NCBI GenBank assembly: GCA_030430075.1
Contig: JAUIGN010000024.1
Location: 1 to 64,000, forward strand
Length of the DNA stretch: 64,000 nt
Reading direction: 5' to 3'
From: a bacterium
Lineage (GTDB): Bacteria; Planctomycetota; Planctomycetia; Pirellulales; Pirellulaceae
Positions 1-9,386 of this stretch are shown in pieces; positions within the stretch are counted from its first letter, which is position 1, and every line of letters begins with the position of its first letter. Both the position numbers and the translations under genes were made by a program. A model generated the notes under the pieces. That model did no database searches. It worked only from the letters and a program-made list of their open reading frames with translations, and was not told the DNA's origin.

Positions 1-402
1 CTCACGGCCACGCGCTCGCGCGGCCACCGGAGACTCTGCGCCCTGAAGGTGGCCAACCGTCCCGCTACGCAACTCTTACCCCGCTTCGCGGCTCGCCGTG
101 GTACCGACCACTACGCAACCGGCTCCCGGGTGACGGCCCTGACCCTGGCGCGCGGTTGGCAGTAGAGACGGCTGATTTGAAACGGCGTCGTGCCCAACGG
201 CAGATGAAGTATCCGGGATAGATCTTGTTTAGACATCAAAGTCAATCCATTCACCCCGGATTGCACATCACCACAAGCCACCCTACAATCCCCACCTTTG
301 CAAACTCGGCCTGTGCGCCGAGCTTCACCAGCCACCCAAACGGGTCGAATGGGCCACTCATGAGGCCTCCAAAGCCCGCCATGAGAGGAAGCAAAGACAA
401 CA
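1..402. other. Window edge without a recognisable gene
   Basis: I see no convincing coding frame, tRNA or rRNA fragment here. Open frames on both strands have shadow-like composition and no recognisable domain. The stretch before position 403 holds a weak purine-rich ribosome-binding site (around 383-389) for the next gene. Confidence 0.4.
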
Positions 403-960
403 ATGAAGACCGGACTGCTCATCGCCGGGCTGCTCGCCCTGTCGTCCAGCGTTACCGCTGCGGAGCTTGGATATTTGACTCACTACGGATCGGCACTCGA
501 AGCGACCCGCAGTGCTTCCCGACCGCTGCTGGTCGTGATCGGCCGTGACGCGAACTTCGCAGATTCCGACCTGCTGCCTTCGTCAAGCGAACCGCTGAAG
601 AATTACACCGTCTGCACGATCGACGCCAGTTCGGCGTACGGCGAGCGGGTTGCCAAAGCGTTTCGGGTGAGCTCGCTGCCTCATGCGGCCATTATCGACA
701 AGACGGGCAAGACCATCTTGTTCAGCCAATCGGGTCCCATCTCCGAGCAAGCCTGGGACGCCACCCTGGCCCGGTTTGAACACGGTACGGCACGCCGGGA
801 AGTGGCAGCCCGCCAGCCGGTCAGCCAGCCAACGAACCAACCGACGTCTCAACCGTCCAGCCAAGCGTACGGAGGCCAGCCCGGGTTCGGCGGCCTGCCA
901 AATTACCTCGGCAGCGGCCTTGGTTCGTTCGGACGGAGCCGCGTGTTCTGCCGCACGTGA
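403..960 (+). CDS. Secreted thioredoxin-like protein, no CxxC
   Basis: This 185-residue protein starts with a clear signal peptide (basic start, then a Leu/Ala core, cleavage near residue 20). Residues about 25-125 read as a degraded thioredoxin fold: a strand with PLLVVIG, then a helix, then the motif SSLPHAAIIDKTGK, which resembles the cis-proline loop and following hairpin of thioredoxins. The CxxC redox pair is missing, so it is unlikely to be an ordinary disulfide oxidoreductase. The C-terminus is a Gln/Pro/Ser/Thr tail followed by a Gly-rich end. It stands alone, facing the convergent minus-strand rlmKL gene. The fold is inferred from motif pattern; the function is unknown. Confidence 0.7.
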   Translation: MKTGLLIAGLLALSSSVTAAELGYLTHYGSALEATRSASRPLLVVIGRDANFADSDLLPSSSEPLKNYTVCTIDASSAYGERVAKAFRVSSLPHAAIIDKTGKTILFSQSGPISEQAWDATLARFEHGTARREVAARQPVSQPTNQPTSQPSSQAYGGQPGFGGLPNYLGSGLGSFGRSRVFCRT

Positions 961-1057
961 CGATAGTCTTCACCTGATGCCGGTCGGCATCAATTGAGAT
1001 ACTGAGATTCTGTGCCAACCCGGTGCCAGCATCAGCGCGGCACCGGCGACGCCACAC

Positions 1058-3295
1058 TCACCCGCCCTTCGTCATCCGCCAACAGCGGTGGATGCGCCGG
1101 TTGCGAAAATCTTCGGGAACCGTCTGCTTGCTGATTTCGCGGATTTCGGCCGCTTCGATTTGTTCCTCGGCGAGCTTGAAGCGGCGGAAGTTGTTGGAGA
1201 AGAAAACGACTCCGCCGGAATCCATCCGCCGCAAGACGCTATTCAGGAGTTCGGCGTGGTCGCGCTGGACGTCCCAATCTTCGCTGGTCCGCTTGCTATT
1301 GGAAAACGTGGGCGGATCAACCACCGCCAGGTCATACGTCACGTCGTCCGGCAGCTCGTCCAGGAACTGCCGAGCGTCTTTGCGCACGTACAGGTGCTGG
1401 CCGCCACGGAACCCGTTTAACGCCATGTTGCGGGCGGCCCATTCGAGGTTCGACCGTGAAAGGTCCACCGTCGTCGTCTGGCCGGCGCCTCCGCTGGCGG
1501 CGTAGACGGTAAACGAACCGGTGTAGCCGAACAGGTTGAGAAACCGTTTTCCGGCGGCCGCTTCGCGGACCATTTGGCGTGTGATCCGGTGGTCCAGGAA
1601 CAGGCCCGTGTCGATGTAGTCGGAAAGGTTAACGATAAAGCTGAGCCCCCCTTCGTGGACCGTGCGTTCATGGCGGCTATCGGCGACCTGTTCGTGCTGC
1701 TTGATGCCCCGTTGTCGTTGGCGCGTCTTGAAGAAGACATGCGATCGTTTGACTTCCAACACGTCGCTGGCGGTCTGCTGCATCAGGTCGAGCCAATCGG
1801 CGTGCTGTGCCGCATCCCGCTCGTGCGGCCGTTCGTATTCCGTAATGTGCAAATGGTCTTCGTAGCGATCGACGACCAGGGGGATCTCCGGAATATCCCG
1901 CTCGTAGATCCGAAAGCAAGTGATCCCTTGTCGGGTCGGCCAGCGGCGCAGGTGCCGGGCCCGTTTGCGGAGCCGGCTGCGGAACAGCTCGGCCTGCTCC
2001 TTGGCTTTCGCATCGAGCCCCCCGAAGACCGGTTTGGCAGCAGGGCGAGCCGGCTCCCTGGCACGTTCGGCTCCGGACTTTGAATCACGCTCATCGCGCT
2101 CAGCTTGAACCGGTTGCAGCTCGTCACCGATCGGCTCGCTGGCCGCATCTGCTGCCTGTCGACGGGGCGGTCGCGGTCCGTGAAACTGATAGTAGGTGCA
2201 CTCGATCCGTCCGTTGTAGAGTTTGCGACGCCGGTCCGCCGGCCGCCCGATCAGCGACTCGAACTGCGGGTACGCCGTAAAGACAAAGTGCGACCAGGTG
2301 GGCAGTTTGCGCAGGACCAGCGGCATCGATTCATACAGGTCGCGCCACGCTTCGTGGTCGCCCAGCCGTTCGCCGTAGGGCGGATTGGTGATCACGCAGC
2401 CGTAAGCACGCTTGCTGGTCAGGCGGTCAAACGGTCGCTCCTGAAAATGCGTCTGTTCGCTGACTCCGGCCGCCGCGGCATTGTGGCGGGCGATCTCCAG
2501 GACGCGTGGATCGAGGTCCGTCCCCATAATGCGGACGGGGAGATCGGGCTGTGCCAGATCGCGTGCTTCGGCCCGTGCTTCCTCCCAGAGTTGCGCGTCG
2601 ATATTCGGCCAGCTCTCCGCCGTGAACGTGCGATTCAACCCGGGCGCCAGGCGGCGTCCGATCAGGGCGGCTTCAATGGGAATCGTGCCGCTGCCGCAGA
2701 AGGGGTCGATCAGGGGCCGTTCGGGACGCCAGAAGCTCAACTGAATCAGGGCGGCGGCCATGGTCTCCTTGAGTGGCGCGGTGGCGGCCAACTGCCGGTA
2801 TCCGCGTTTGTGGAGGCTGGGGCCGGTGGTGTCGATGGTCAGCGTCGCGACGTCGTTCAAGAGGGCGATTTCGATCTTATAGAGCGGCCCGGTTTCGGGG
2901 AGCTCGCTCACGCGGTGAGCGGCCAGCAGGCTCTCGACCACCGCCTTCTTGACCGCTCGCTGACACGCCGGCACGCTCGACAACTGCGATCGAATCGAGC
3001 GGCCGATCACCGGAAACGCGGCGTCGGCACCGATCCACTGGTCCCAGCGAGTGGCCCGGGTGGTCTCGAAGAGTGCCTCGAAATCTGGGGCGGGGAACGT
3101 AGCCATCCGGATGAGCACGCGGTCGGCGGCACGCAGCCAGAGGTTGGTCCGGCAAATGGCCCTCGCGTCCGCCGTGAAGAGGATCCGCCCCGGCCCGACA
3201 ATCGTGCCGTCGTAACCGAGTTCCGTCAGTTCGCGCCGTACCACGGCTTCCAAGCCAAACGCGGTTGTTGCAATCAATTCCAACGGAGCATTCAT
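1058..3295 (-). CDS. rlmL: Bifunctional 23S rRNA methyltransferase RlmKL
   Basis: The protein of about 745 residues carries an N-terminal THUMP-type RNA-binding region followed by two Rossmann methyltransferase domains. The first contains DPFCGSGT (SAM binding) and NPPYGERLG (the N2-guanine catalytic NPPY), as in RlmL, which methylates G2445 of 23S rRNA. The second has NLFGYTGSFTVYAA and the catalytic DPPTFSNS, as in RlmK, which makes m7G2069. The fused length is close to the E. coli enzyme. I chose the ATG at 3295 because the protein then starts with MNAPLELIATTAFGLEAV, typical of the family; the open frame runs further upstream without homology. A linker rich in Arg, Glu and Ala separates the two catalytic halves. 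Confidence 0.95.
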   Translation of the reverse strand: MNAPLELIATTAFGLEAVVRRELTELGYDGTIVGPGRILFTADARAICRTNLWLRAADRVLIRMATFPAPDFEALFETTRATRWDQWIGADAAFPVIGRSIRSQLSSVPACQRAVKKAVVESLLAAHRVSELPETGPLYKIEIALLNDVATLTIDTTGPSLHKRGYRQLAATAPLKETMAAALIQLSFWRPERPLIDPFCGSGTIPIEAALIGRRLAPGLNRTFTAESWPNIDAQLWEEARAEARDLAQPDLPVRIMGTDLDPRVLEIARHNAAAAGVSEQTHFQERPFDRLTSKRAYGCVITNPPYGERLGDHEAWRDLYESMPLVLRKLPTWSHFVFTAYPQFESLIGRPADRRRKLYNGRIECTYYQFHGPRPPRRQAADAASEPIGDELQPVQAERDERDSKSGAERAREPARPAAKPVFGGLDAKAKEQAELFRSRLRKRARHLRRWPTRQGITCFRIYERDIPEIPLVVDRYEDHLHITEYERPHERDAAQHADWLDLMQQTASDVLEVKRSHVFFKTRQRQRGIKQHEQVADSRHERTVHEGGLSFIVNLSDYIDTGLFLDHRITRQMVREAAAGKRFLNLFGYTGSFTVYAASGGAGQTTTVDLSRSNLEWAARNMALNGFRGGQHLYVRKDARQFLDELPDDVTYDLAVVDPPTFSNSKRTSEDWDVQRDHAELLNSVLRRMDSGGVVFFSNNFRRFKLAEEQIEAAEIREISKQTVPEDFRNRRIHRCWRMTKGG

Positions 3296-3963
3296 GCGAA
3301 GTCCTGCTGGCGAACGAGTTCGGGAGCGTGCCGAATCGGCCGAGCCTGCCCGCAATCCCAGGATCGGCAGGGGTCGCTCGACTTGTTGCGCCACGTGTAG
3401 CGGCGGATTCGATTGCGGACGGACGAGTCAAGGCGGAGGCCGGATCGTGTCGAAACGACAGATCTGGACGGCAAACGCTCCTGACAGGTCGCGCCGCGGG
3501 CAAGTGCCCGCGTCGCATCCGGTCCACGGTAACCCAAGCGGCCAAACGGCTTATGGTGCCAGCGCGGGCCCAAATCGGCAACCGTTGGGGGCCAGAATCG
3601 CAAAAGGGGCCGTTAATCCGCACCGTTTTCGCCCCTTTGACCGGAGGCTGTTTACTGCCACAATGACCGTTTGCGTAGTTTTGAGAGGACGTGGACGTTG
3701 GAGCCGAATGCCGGTGCCGAGGGTCTGGCGGGGCCGGCAGCGCATCGGCAACGGCGGGCGGCTCCGGTTCGCTCGGACTGCGGCCTGTGCTGCCAATCCG
3801 CTGCTCGCTTTCGACGTCCCACGCTTCCCTTGACCGGCGGCCCTGTGCCCTGTGCCCTGTGCCCTGTGCCCCGGGCAGCGGGCAGCGGGCTGGCGGCGGA
3901 CGGCATGGCCTCCCACGGGCCGGTCATCACAAATCGTTTCTGACTCTCGCACGAGGTTTGTAC
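3296..3963. other. Divergent intergenic region with 7-bp tandem repeat
   Basis: About 670 bases separate the divergent rlmKL and aceE genes, so both promoters should be here, although I see no strong -35/-10 pair. A perfect tandem array of four ccctgtg units occupies 3841-3868, followed by GC-rich gggcagc repeats. A good ribosome-binding site (acgagg, 3951-3956) precedes aceE. No coding frame here looks real. Confidence 0.6.
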
Positions 3964-6684
3964 ATGTCTGATGTGAATACGGTCCGGCAAGATGATGCCA
4001 TGGATTCCGATCCGTTTGTCGAGCACGTTGTCGACGCCGATCCGGCGGAGACGCAGGAGTGGATCGACTCGCTCGAATACGTGCTCAACAGCCGCGGACC
4101 CGATCGGGCCATGTACCTGCTGTCGGTGCTCGAACAAAAAGCCAGACTGGCGGGCGTCGATCGGCCGACCGCCATGAATACACCGTACATCAACACGATT
4201 CGTGCCGACAGGCAACCCCGCTATCCGGGCAACCGGGAAATCGAGCGCCGCATCAAGAGCATTATCCGTTGGAACGCCATGGCCATGGTAGTTCGTGCCA
4301 ACCGTCAGGCCAGCGGGATCGGCGGGCACATCTCGACGTTCGCGTCGGCGGCCACACTCTACGAAGTTGGCTACAACCACTTCTTCCGGGGCCGCGGCGA
4401 GTCCGGGTATGACGGCGACCACATCTACATCCAGGGTCACGCCTCGCCGGGCATCTACTCACGCGCCTATCTGGAAGGGCGGCTGACCGAAGAAAACCTG
4501 GTCAACTTTCGCCGCGAACTTCAGCCGGACGGCGGTCTCTCTTCCTACCCGCATCCCTGGTTGATGCCCGATTTCTGGGAGTACCCGACGGTCTCCATGG
4601 GCCTGGCTCCGATCATGTCCATCTACCAGGCCAGGTTCAACGAATACTTGCTCGACCGCGGACTCAAGGACACGTCGAACCAGAAGGTGTGGGCCTTCCT
4701 GGGAGACGGAGAATGCGATGAACCCGAAACGTTGGGCGCCATTACGCTGGCCTCGCGCGAAAAGCTGGATAACCTGATTTTTGTCATCAATTGCAACTTG
4801 CAGCGTCTGGATGGCCCGGTCCGAGGCAATTCGAAGATCATCCAGGAACTGGAGGCCATCTTCCGCGGTGCGGGCTGGAACGTGATCAAGGTGATCTGGG
4901 GAGATACGTGGGATCCCCTCCTGGCGGCTGACGAAAAGGGGCTGCTCGCGAAACGGATGGAAGAGGTCGTCGACGGGCAGTATCAGAAGTATACGGTCAG
5001 CCCCGGCTCCTACATTCGCGAACACTTCTTCGGCCACTACGAAGAGTTGAAGCAATTGGTCGCGAATTACTCGGACGAAAAATTGGAAACCATGCGGCGG
5101 GGCGGGCACGATCCGGAGAAGGTCTTCGCGGCCTACCAGGCGGCCGTGAACCACAAGGGCCAGCCGACCGTGATCCTCGCCAAGACGATCAAGGGGTATG
5201 GTCTGGGTGAGGCGGGCGAGGGCCGCAATATCGCCCACAACCAGAAGAAGCTCAATGAAGAGGAACTGCTGGAGTTCCGCAGCCGGTTCGGCATTCCGAT
5301 CTCCGACGAAGAGGTGGTCAAAGCGCCCTTCTATCGGCCGGCCGACGACAGTGTCGAAATGAAGTACCTCAAGGAGCGCCGCGAGAACCTGGGCGGGTAC
5401 GTCCCGAGCCGCCCCACGACCTCGCCGCCGATGGAGGTGCCCCGCTTCGACGACTACCGCAAGATTGTCGACCGTGACGCCGGGAAGGACATCTCCACGA
5501 CGATGGGCCTGGTCCGTCTGCTGGAGAAGTTGTGCAAGGACAAAAAGATCGGCAAGCAGATCGTTCCGATCGTCCCGGACGAATCGCGCACGTTCGGCAT
5601 GGAGGGCATGTTTCGCCAGGTCGGGATCTACGCCCACGCGGGCCAGCTGTACGAGCCGGCCGACTCGGACAAGGTCTTCTACTACAAGGAAGCGCAGGAC
5701 GGCCAGATCCTGGAAGAGGGAATCACCGAAGCCGGCTCGATGGCTTCGTTTATCGCCGCCGGCACCTCCTACAGCCAGCACGGCATCAATATGATTCCGT
5801 TCTTCATCTACTATTCGATGTTCGGCTTCCAACGCATCGGGGATCTGATCTGGGCGGCGGCCGATTGTCGAGCGAAAGGGTTTCTGATCGGCGGCACCGC
5901 CGGCCGCACGACGCTCAACGGCGAAGGGCTCCAACACCAGGACGGCCATAGCCTGTTGAATGCGATTGCGTTCCCAACGGTCCGAGCGTATGACACGGCA
6001 TTCCACTACGAGACTGCCGTGATCGTCTTCGAAGGCCTGAAGCGGATGTACGAAGACGGCGAAACGGCCATGTACTACCTGACCGTCGAGAATGAAAACT
6101 ACCCGATGCCCGCCATGCCGGACGGCTGCGAAGAGGGCATCATCAAGGGGATGTACAAGTACTCCAGCCGTGAAGCGGTGGGCAGCAAGGGTCGCGTGCA
6201 ATTGTTCGGCAGCGGGGCAATCCTCCGCGAGGCGTTGCGGGCCCAGGAGATCCTGGCGGACAAGTACGCTGTTTCGAGTGACGTCTGGAGCGTCACCAGC
6301 TACACCCAACTACGCCGCGATGCGCAAGCGTGCCGCCGCTGGAATATCCTGCACCCGGACAAAGCGCCTCGGCGGTCCTACCTGGAGGAAACGGTCGAAA
6401 ACCTGGCAGGCCCGTTCATCGCGGCTTCCGATTATGTGTGTGCCTTGCCGGAACAGCTCACGCCATGGATTCCAGGAGAATATCGCGTTCTGGGTACCGA
6501 CGGCATGGGACGTAGCGAAACACGCGCAGCGCTGCGCCGCCACTTCGAGGTGGATGCCGAATGCATCACGCTGGCAGCACTCTACGAACTGCAACTGGCA
6601 GGCAATATGGAGGCCCGGGAAGTCGCCCAAGCGGTGCAAGACCTGGGTATCAACGCCGACAAGATCGACCCCGTCATGGCCTGA
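3964..6684 (+). CDS. aceE: Pyruvate dehydrogenase E1 component, homodimeric type
   Basis: The 906-residue product matches the length of the homodimeric AceE family (E. coli 887). It decarboxylates pyruvate with thiamine diphosphate and transfers the acetyl group to the lipoyl domain of E2. The thiamine/Mg motif GDGECDE starts near residue 247 and continues into a conserved INCNLQRLDGPVRGN stretch. The second half contains the transketolase-type pyrimidine-binding region and GTAGRTTLNGEGLQHQDGHS. The chosen ATG at 3964 has a GAGG ribosome-binding site about 7 bases upstream and gives an N-terminus in the family position. The open frame extends upstream to about 3691, but that part is repeat-rich and non-homologous. 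aceF follows 178 bases downstream. Confidence 0.97.
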   Translation: MSDVNTVRQDDAMDSDPFVEHVVDADPAETQEWIDSLEYVLNSRGPDRAMYLLSVLEQKARLAGVDRPTAMNTPYINTIRADRQPRYPGNREIERRIKSIIRWNAMAMVVRANRQASGIGGHISTFASAATLYEVGYNHFFRGRGESGYDGDHIYIQGHASPGIYSRAYLEGRLTEENLVNFRRELQPDGGLSSYPHPWLMPDFWEYPTVSMGLAPIMSIYQARFNEYLLDRGLKDTSNQKVWAFLGDGECDEPETLGAITLASREKLDNLIFVINCNLQRLDGPVRGNSKIIQELEAIFRGAGWNVIKVIWGDTWDPLLAADEKGLLAKRMEEVVDGQYQKYTVSPGSYIREHFFGHYEELKQLVANYSDEKLETMRRGGHDPEKVFAAYQAAVNHKGQPTVILAKTIKGYGLGEAGEGRNIAHNQKKLNEEELLEFRSRFGIPISDEEVVKAPFYRPADDSVEMKYLKERRENLGGYVPSRPTTSPPMEVPRFDDYRKIVDRDAGKDISTTMGLVRLLEKLCKDKKIGKQIVPIVPDESRTFGMEGMFRQVGIYAHAGQLYEPADSDKVFYYKEAQDGQILEEGITEAGSMASFIAAGTSYSQHGINMIPFFIYYSMFGFQRIGDLIWAAADCRAKGFLIGGTAGRTTLNGEGLQHQDGHSLLNAIAFPTVRAYDTAFHYETAVIVFEGLKRMYEDGETAMYYLTVENENYPMPAMPDGCEEGIIKGMYKYSSREAVGSKGRVQLFGSGAILREALRAQEILADKYAVSSDVWSVTSYTQLRRDAQACRRWNILHPDKAPRRSYLEETVENLAGPFIAASDYVCALPEQLTPWIPGEYRVLGTDGMGRSETRAALRRHFEVDAECITLAALYELQLAGNMEAREVAQAVQDLGINADKIDPVMA

Positions 6685-6862
6685 CGCGTGCGTGTCGAGT
6701 GGTTTGTCACGACTTAGAATAAGAGGACGCAAAAAGGGGGCGGAGCCCAGCAGGCGGAAAGGCCCTTCCGCTGCGTTGCTCTCGCGGGGTCCGATCCCAT
6801 TTCGCCGCTAACCGAACCGTCTCCCGCGTCGCGGGCAGGTCGAGAAAACAGGAAACCAATTG

Positions 6863-8230
6863 ATGACCATTGAAGTGAAGCTTCCCGAACTTGGGGACGG
6901 CATCGAGTCTGGAGACGTGCTGGAAGTGCTGGTCCAGGAAGGTGACACGATCGAGAAGGAACAGGGCATCGTCGAGCTGGAAACGGACAAGGCGACGGTC
7001 GAAGTGCCGTGCTCGGAGTCGGGTCGCATCGTCAAGGTTCATGTCAACGTCGGTGACACGGTTCCGATTGGGGGAACGTTGATTACGGTCGAAGCCGCAT
7101 CGGAAGCGACAGCAGCCGAACCCGCGGCGCCGGCCGAGCCTGCGGCCGGCAAGCCCGCGCCCGCCCCGCCGCAACCGGAGCCACCTCAAGCGCCGCCCGC
7201 GCCCCCAGCCGCGGCAGCCCCACCGGAGGCGCCTGCGCCCCCGGCACCCGCAAAATCGGCCGCTCCCCCACCTCCCGCTCCGCCAGCCCCAGCCCCGGAG
7301 GGTCCCGCTGCGGCCGAGCGAGGTGACGGCGGCGGCGCCGTTGCGGCAGGTCCGGCCATCCGCCGCTTCGCTCGCGAAGTTGGCGTCGACCTGGCGACCG
7401 TGGCGGGATCCGGCGAAGGGGGCCGGATTACCCGCGAGGACGTGCTGGCGGTCGTCAAACAGTCTTCGAAGTCCGCGCGCGGGAACCGGACGGCGGCCGA
7501 TGACAAGGACAAACAGACCGATGACTGGGGTGTGGTGCGCGTGGAGAAGATGCCCAAGATCCGCCGCACAATCGCCGATCGCATGCACGCGTCCTGGACG
7601 ACCGCGCCCCGCGTGACCAATTTCGATGATGCCGATGTGACCGAATTGGATCGGATGCGACAAGCCAACAAGGAAGACTACGCCGCGCAGGGCATCAAGC
7701 TGACGACGATGCCGTTTCTGATCAAGGCCTGCGCGATGGCGCTCCGCGACCACCCGGAGATCAACGCTTCGGTCGACATGGAAAATGGGCAGATCATCTA
7801 CAAGGAGTACTACAACATCGGAATCGCGGTCGACACCGATCGCGGACTGGTTGTGCCTCCGCTCCGCGATGCGGACAAGCTCTCGATTCCGGCAGTCGCC
7901 CGCGAACTCGGTTCGCTGGCCGAGAAAGTTCGCACCGGAAACTTCGGCGTGGATGACTTGCGTGGCGGAACGTTCACGATCAGTAACTTGGGCGCCATCG
8001 GCGGGACGTATTCGACCCCCATCATCAATGTTCCCGAAGTTGCCATTTTGCTGGTTGGCCGTTCACGGAAGATGCCGGTGGTCATGAATGACGAGATTCA
8101 GATTCGCTTGATGATGCCGTTGAGCTTGTCGTACGATCACCGGCTCGTTGATGGTGCCGCCGCCGCCCGTTTTCTGAATGCCGTCATCAATTACCTGGAA
8201 GCACCCGGACGCTTGCTGTTGGCCCTGTAG
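6863..8230 (+). CDS. aceF: Dihydrolipoamide acetyltransferase (PDH E2)
   Basis: This 455-residue E2 has a single lipoyl domain (residues about 1-77, lipoylated Lys43 in ETDKATVE). A long Ala/Pro linker follows, then a peripheral subunit-binding domain (PAIRRFAREVGVDLATVAGSG) and the catalytic acetyltransferase domain, with the active-site motif SYDHRLVDG (His426) near the C-terminus. It moves acetyl groups from E1-bound thiamine to CoA and forms the core of the complex. The start is ATG at 6863; a TTG codon lies directly before it. AGGA at 6850-6853 is the likely ribosome-binding site. E. coli AceF has three lipoyl domains, so this is a short version. It lies directly downstream of aceE; E3 is encoded far away at 53.4 kb. 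Confidence 0.96.
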   Translation: MTIEVKLPELGDGIESGDVLEVLVQEGDTIEKEQGIVELETDKATVEVPCSESGRIVKVHVNVGDTVPIGGTLITVEAASEATAAEPAAPAEPAAGKPAPAPPQPEPPQAPPAPPAAAAPPEAPAPPAPAKSAAPPPPAPPAPAPEGPAAAERGDGGGAVAAGPAIRRFAREVGVDLATVAGSGEGGRITREDVLAVVKQSSKSARGNRTAADDKDKQTDDWGVVRVEKMPKIRRTIADRMHASWTTAPRVTNFDDADVTELDRMRQANKEDYAAQGIKLTTMPFLIKACAMALRDHPEINASVDMENGQIIYKEYYNIGIAVDTDRGLVVPPLRDADKLSIPAVARELGSLAEKVRTGNFGVDDLRGGTFTISNLGAIGGTYSTPIINVPEVAILLVGRSRKMPVVMNDEIQIRLMMPLSLSYDHRLVDGAAAARFLNAVINYLEAPGRLLLAL

Positions 8231-8280
8231 GGGCCCGATGGCGAGGTTGGCCTGGCAAGCCCCGCAGCGAACACAACGGT

Positions 8281-8396
8281 CGCTTGCCTTCGCCCCGGTT
8301 ATTCATCAGCCGCTTGCCTTCGCCCCAGTTATTCATCAGCCGCTGGGTCTTAGCCCCGGTTATTCATCAGCCGTTGGGCGTTAGCCCCGGTTTGTC
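8281..8396. repeat. Tandem array of about 30-bp repeat (family A)
   Basis: Four diverged units of about 30-31 bases are arrayed head to tail between aceF and the methyltransferase gene. On the minus strand each reads roughly ccggggctaa-cgccc-aacggctgatgaata. The same unit occurs singly elsewhere in the window (22634, 24431, 45509, 58779). The units abut without spacers, so this is not a CRISPR array. I see no coding potential. Confidence 0.85.
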
Positions 8397-8601
8397 GAAA
8401 GCTGCACCAACCGGACGGCAACGCGTTCCGGCTGATATGCGGGGCGCCTGGGACAATTTCACCATGGGACAATTTCACCACAATCGATTGCGGACCAGCG
8501 ACCTGCGCTGAATCGTCGCTGGTTCATGAACAATCCGCCTGAGCACCTTGGCGAACACGCAGGCTGGCCTGACGGCGTTCCTTCCATGACATGAGCTCCC
8601 A

Positions 8602-9270
8602 ATGACACCATCCGCTGCAGACGTCGAGGCTGGCCAGGCGGTCTACACGCCCGCCACGCTCAGGAGCTACGATTGGTTTGTCCTGGGACTCTCCAATCGC
8701 TTGATCTGGCGTTGTTCGACTCCCCGCCTGCTGGCAATGTACAACCGGCACGTGACGTCAAACCATCTCGATGTCGGCGTCGGCACGGGCTATTTCCTTG
8801 ACCGCTGCCGCTTTCCCAACGACCGCCCGCGAATCGGCTTGCTGGATATGAACACCGACTGCCTGGCGGCGGCGGCCAGGCGCATATCCCGCTACCAGCC
8901 GACCGTCCTGCGGGCGAACATTCTGGCGCCGCTCGAGATCGACGAGCAGCCGTTCGACTCGATCGGGATGAACTACCTGCTCCATTGTCTGCCCGGTACG
9001 CTTCCCGAAAAGGCCGCCGCGTTCGACCACGCAACGCATTTGCTCCGCCCCGGTGGCATCCTGTTCGGTGCGACACTACTGGCCGACGGCGTCCGGAAAA
9101 ACTGGGCGGCCCGCCGGCTGATGGACCTGTACAACCGGCGTCAGATCTTCTCCAATCGAGACGACAGCCTCGAACAACTGGATGCGGCACTCGCCCAGCG
9201 ATTCACGACGCACGCGATCGAGGTCGTGGGTTGCGCGGCCTTGTTCAGCGGGCGAAGAGCGTCACAATAG
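8602..9270 (+). CDS. Class I SAM-dependent methyltransferase
   Basis: The 222-residue protein has the standard Rossmann methyltransferase order. Motif I is HLDVGVGTGYFLDRC, an acidic residue ends the second strand (GLLDMN), and motif IV lies in FDSIGMNYLLHCLPG. LLRPGGILFGAT is the usual post-motif strand. The C-terminal third (MDLYNRRQIFSNRDDSLEQL) looks like a substrate-cap region. The substrate cannot be told from sequence; small-molecule methylation is the usual role for this length. The ribosome-binding site is weak. It lies 116 bases before the next plus-strand gene and could be cotranscribed with it. Confidence 0.88.
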   Translation: MTPSAADVEAGQAVYTPATLRSYDWFVLGLSNRLIWRCSTPRLLAMYNRHVTSNHLDVGVGTGYFLDRCRFPNDRPRIGLLDMNTDCLAAAARRISRYQPTVLRANILAPLEIDEQPFDSIGMNYLLHCLPGTLPEKAAAFDHATHLLRPGGILFGATLLADGVRKNWAARRLMDLYNRRQIFSNRDDSLEQLDAALAQRFTTHAIEVVGCAALFSGRRASQ

Positions 9271-9386
9271 ACTGGCGTACCCACCGATTCATGGCGCGGG
9301 CTGGTCGTGTGCATCGACGACCGTGGTCGCTCCTGAATCGCTCCGAGAACTCGCATCAAGGGCCGCAGCGCAGCCCTTCACCGCCC

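Noticed and set aside
2105..3400. 431-residue open frame antisense to rlmKL
   Set aside because: It mirrors the coding frame of a high-GC gene; composition is Arg/Gly/Gln-rich with no domain.
4459..6309. 616-residue open frame antisense to aceE
   Set aside because: It is the shadow of a well-conserved gene, with no recognisable domain of its own.
8281..8396. Regular repeats resembling a CRISPR array
   Set aside because: Units abut directly with no unique spacers, and no cas gene is nearby. The same applies to the arrays at 26943, 42142 and 47302.
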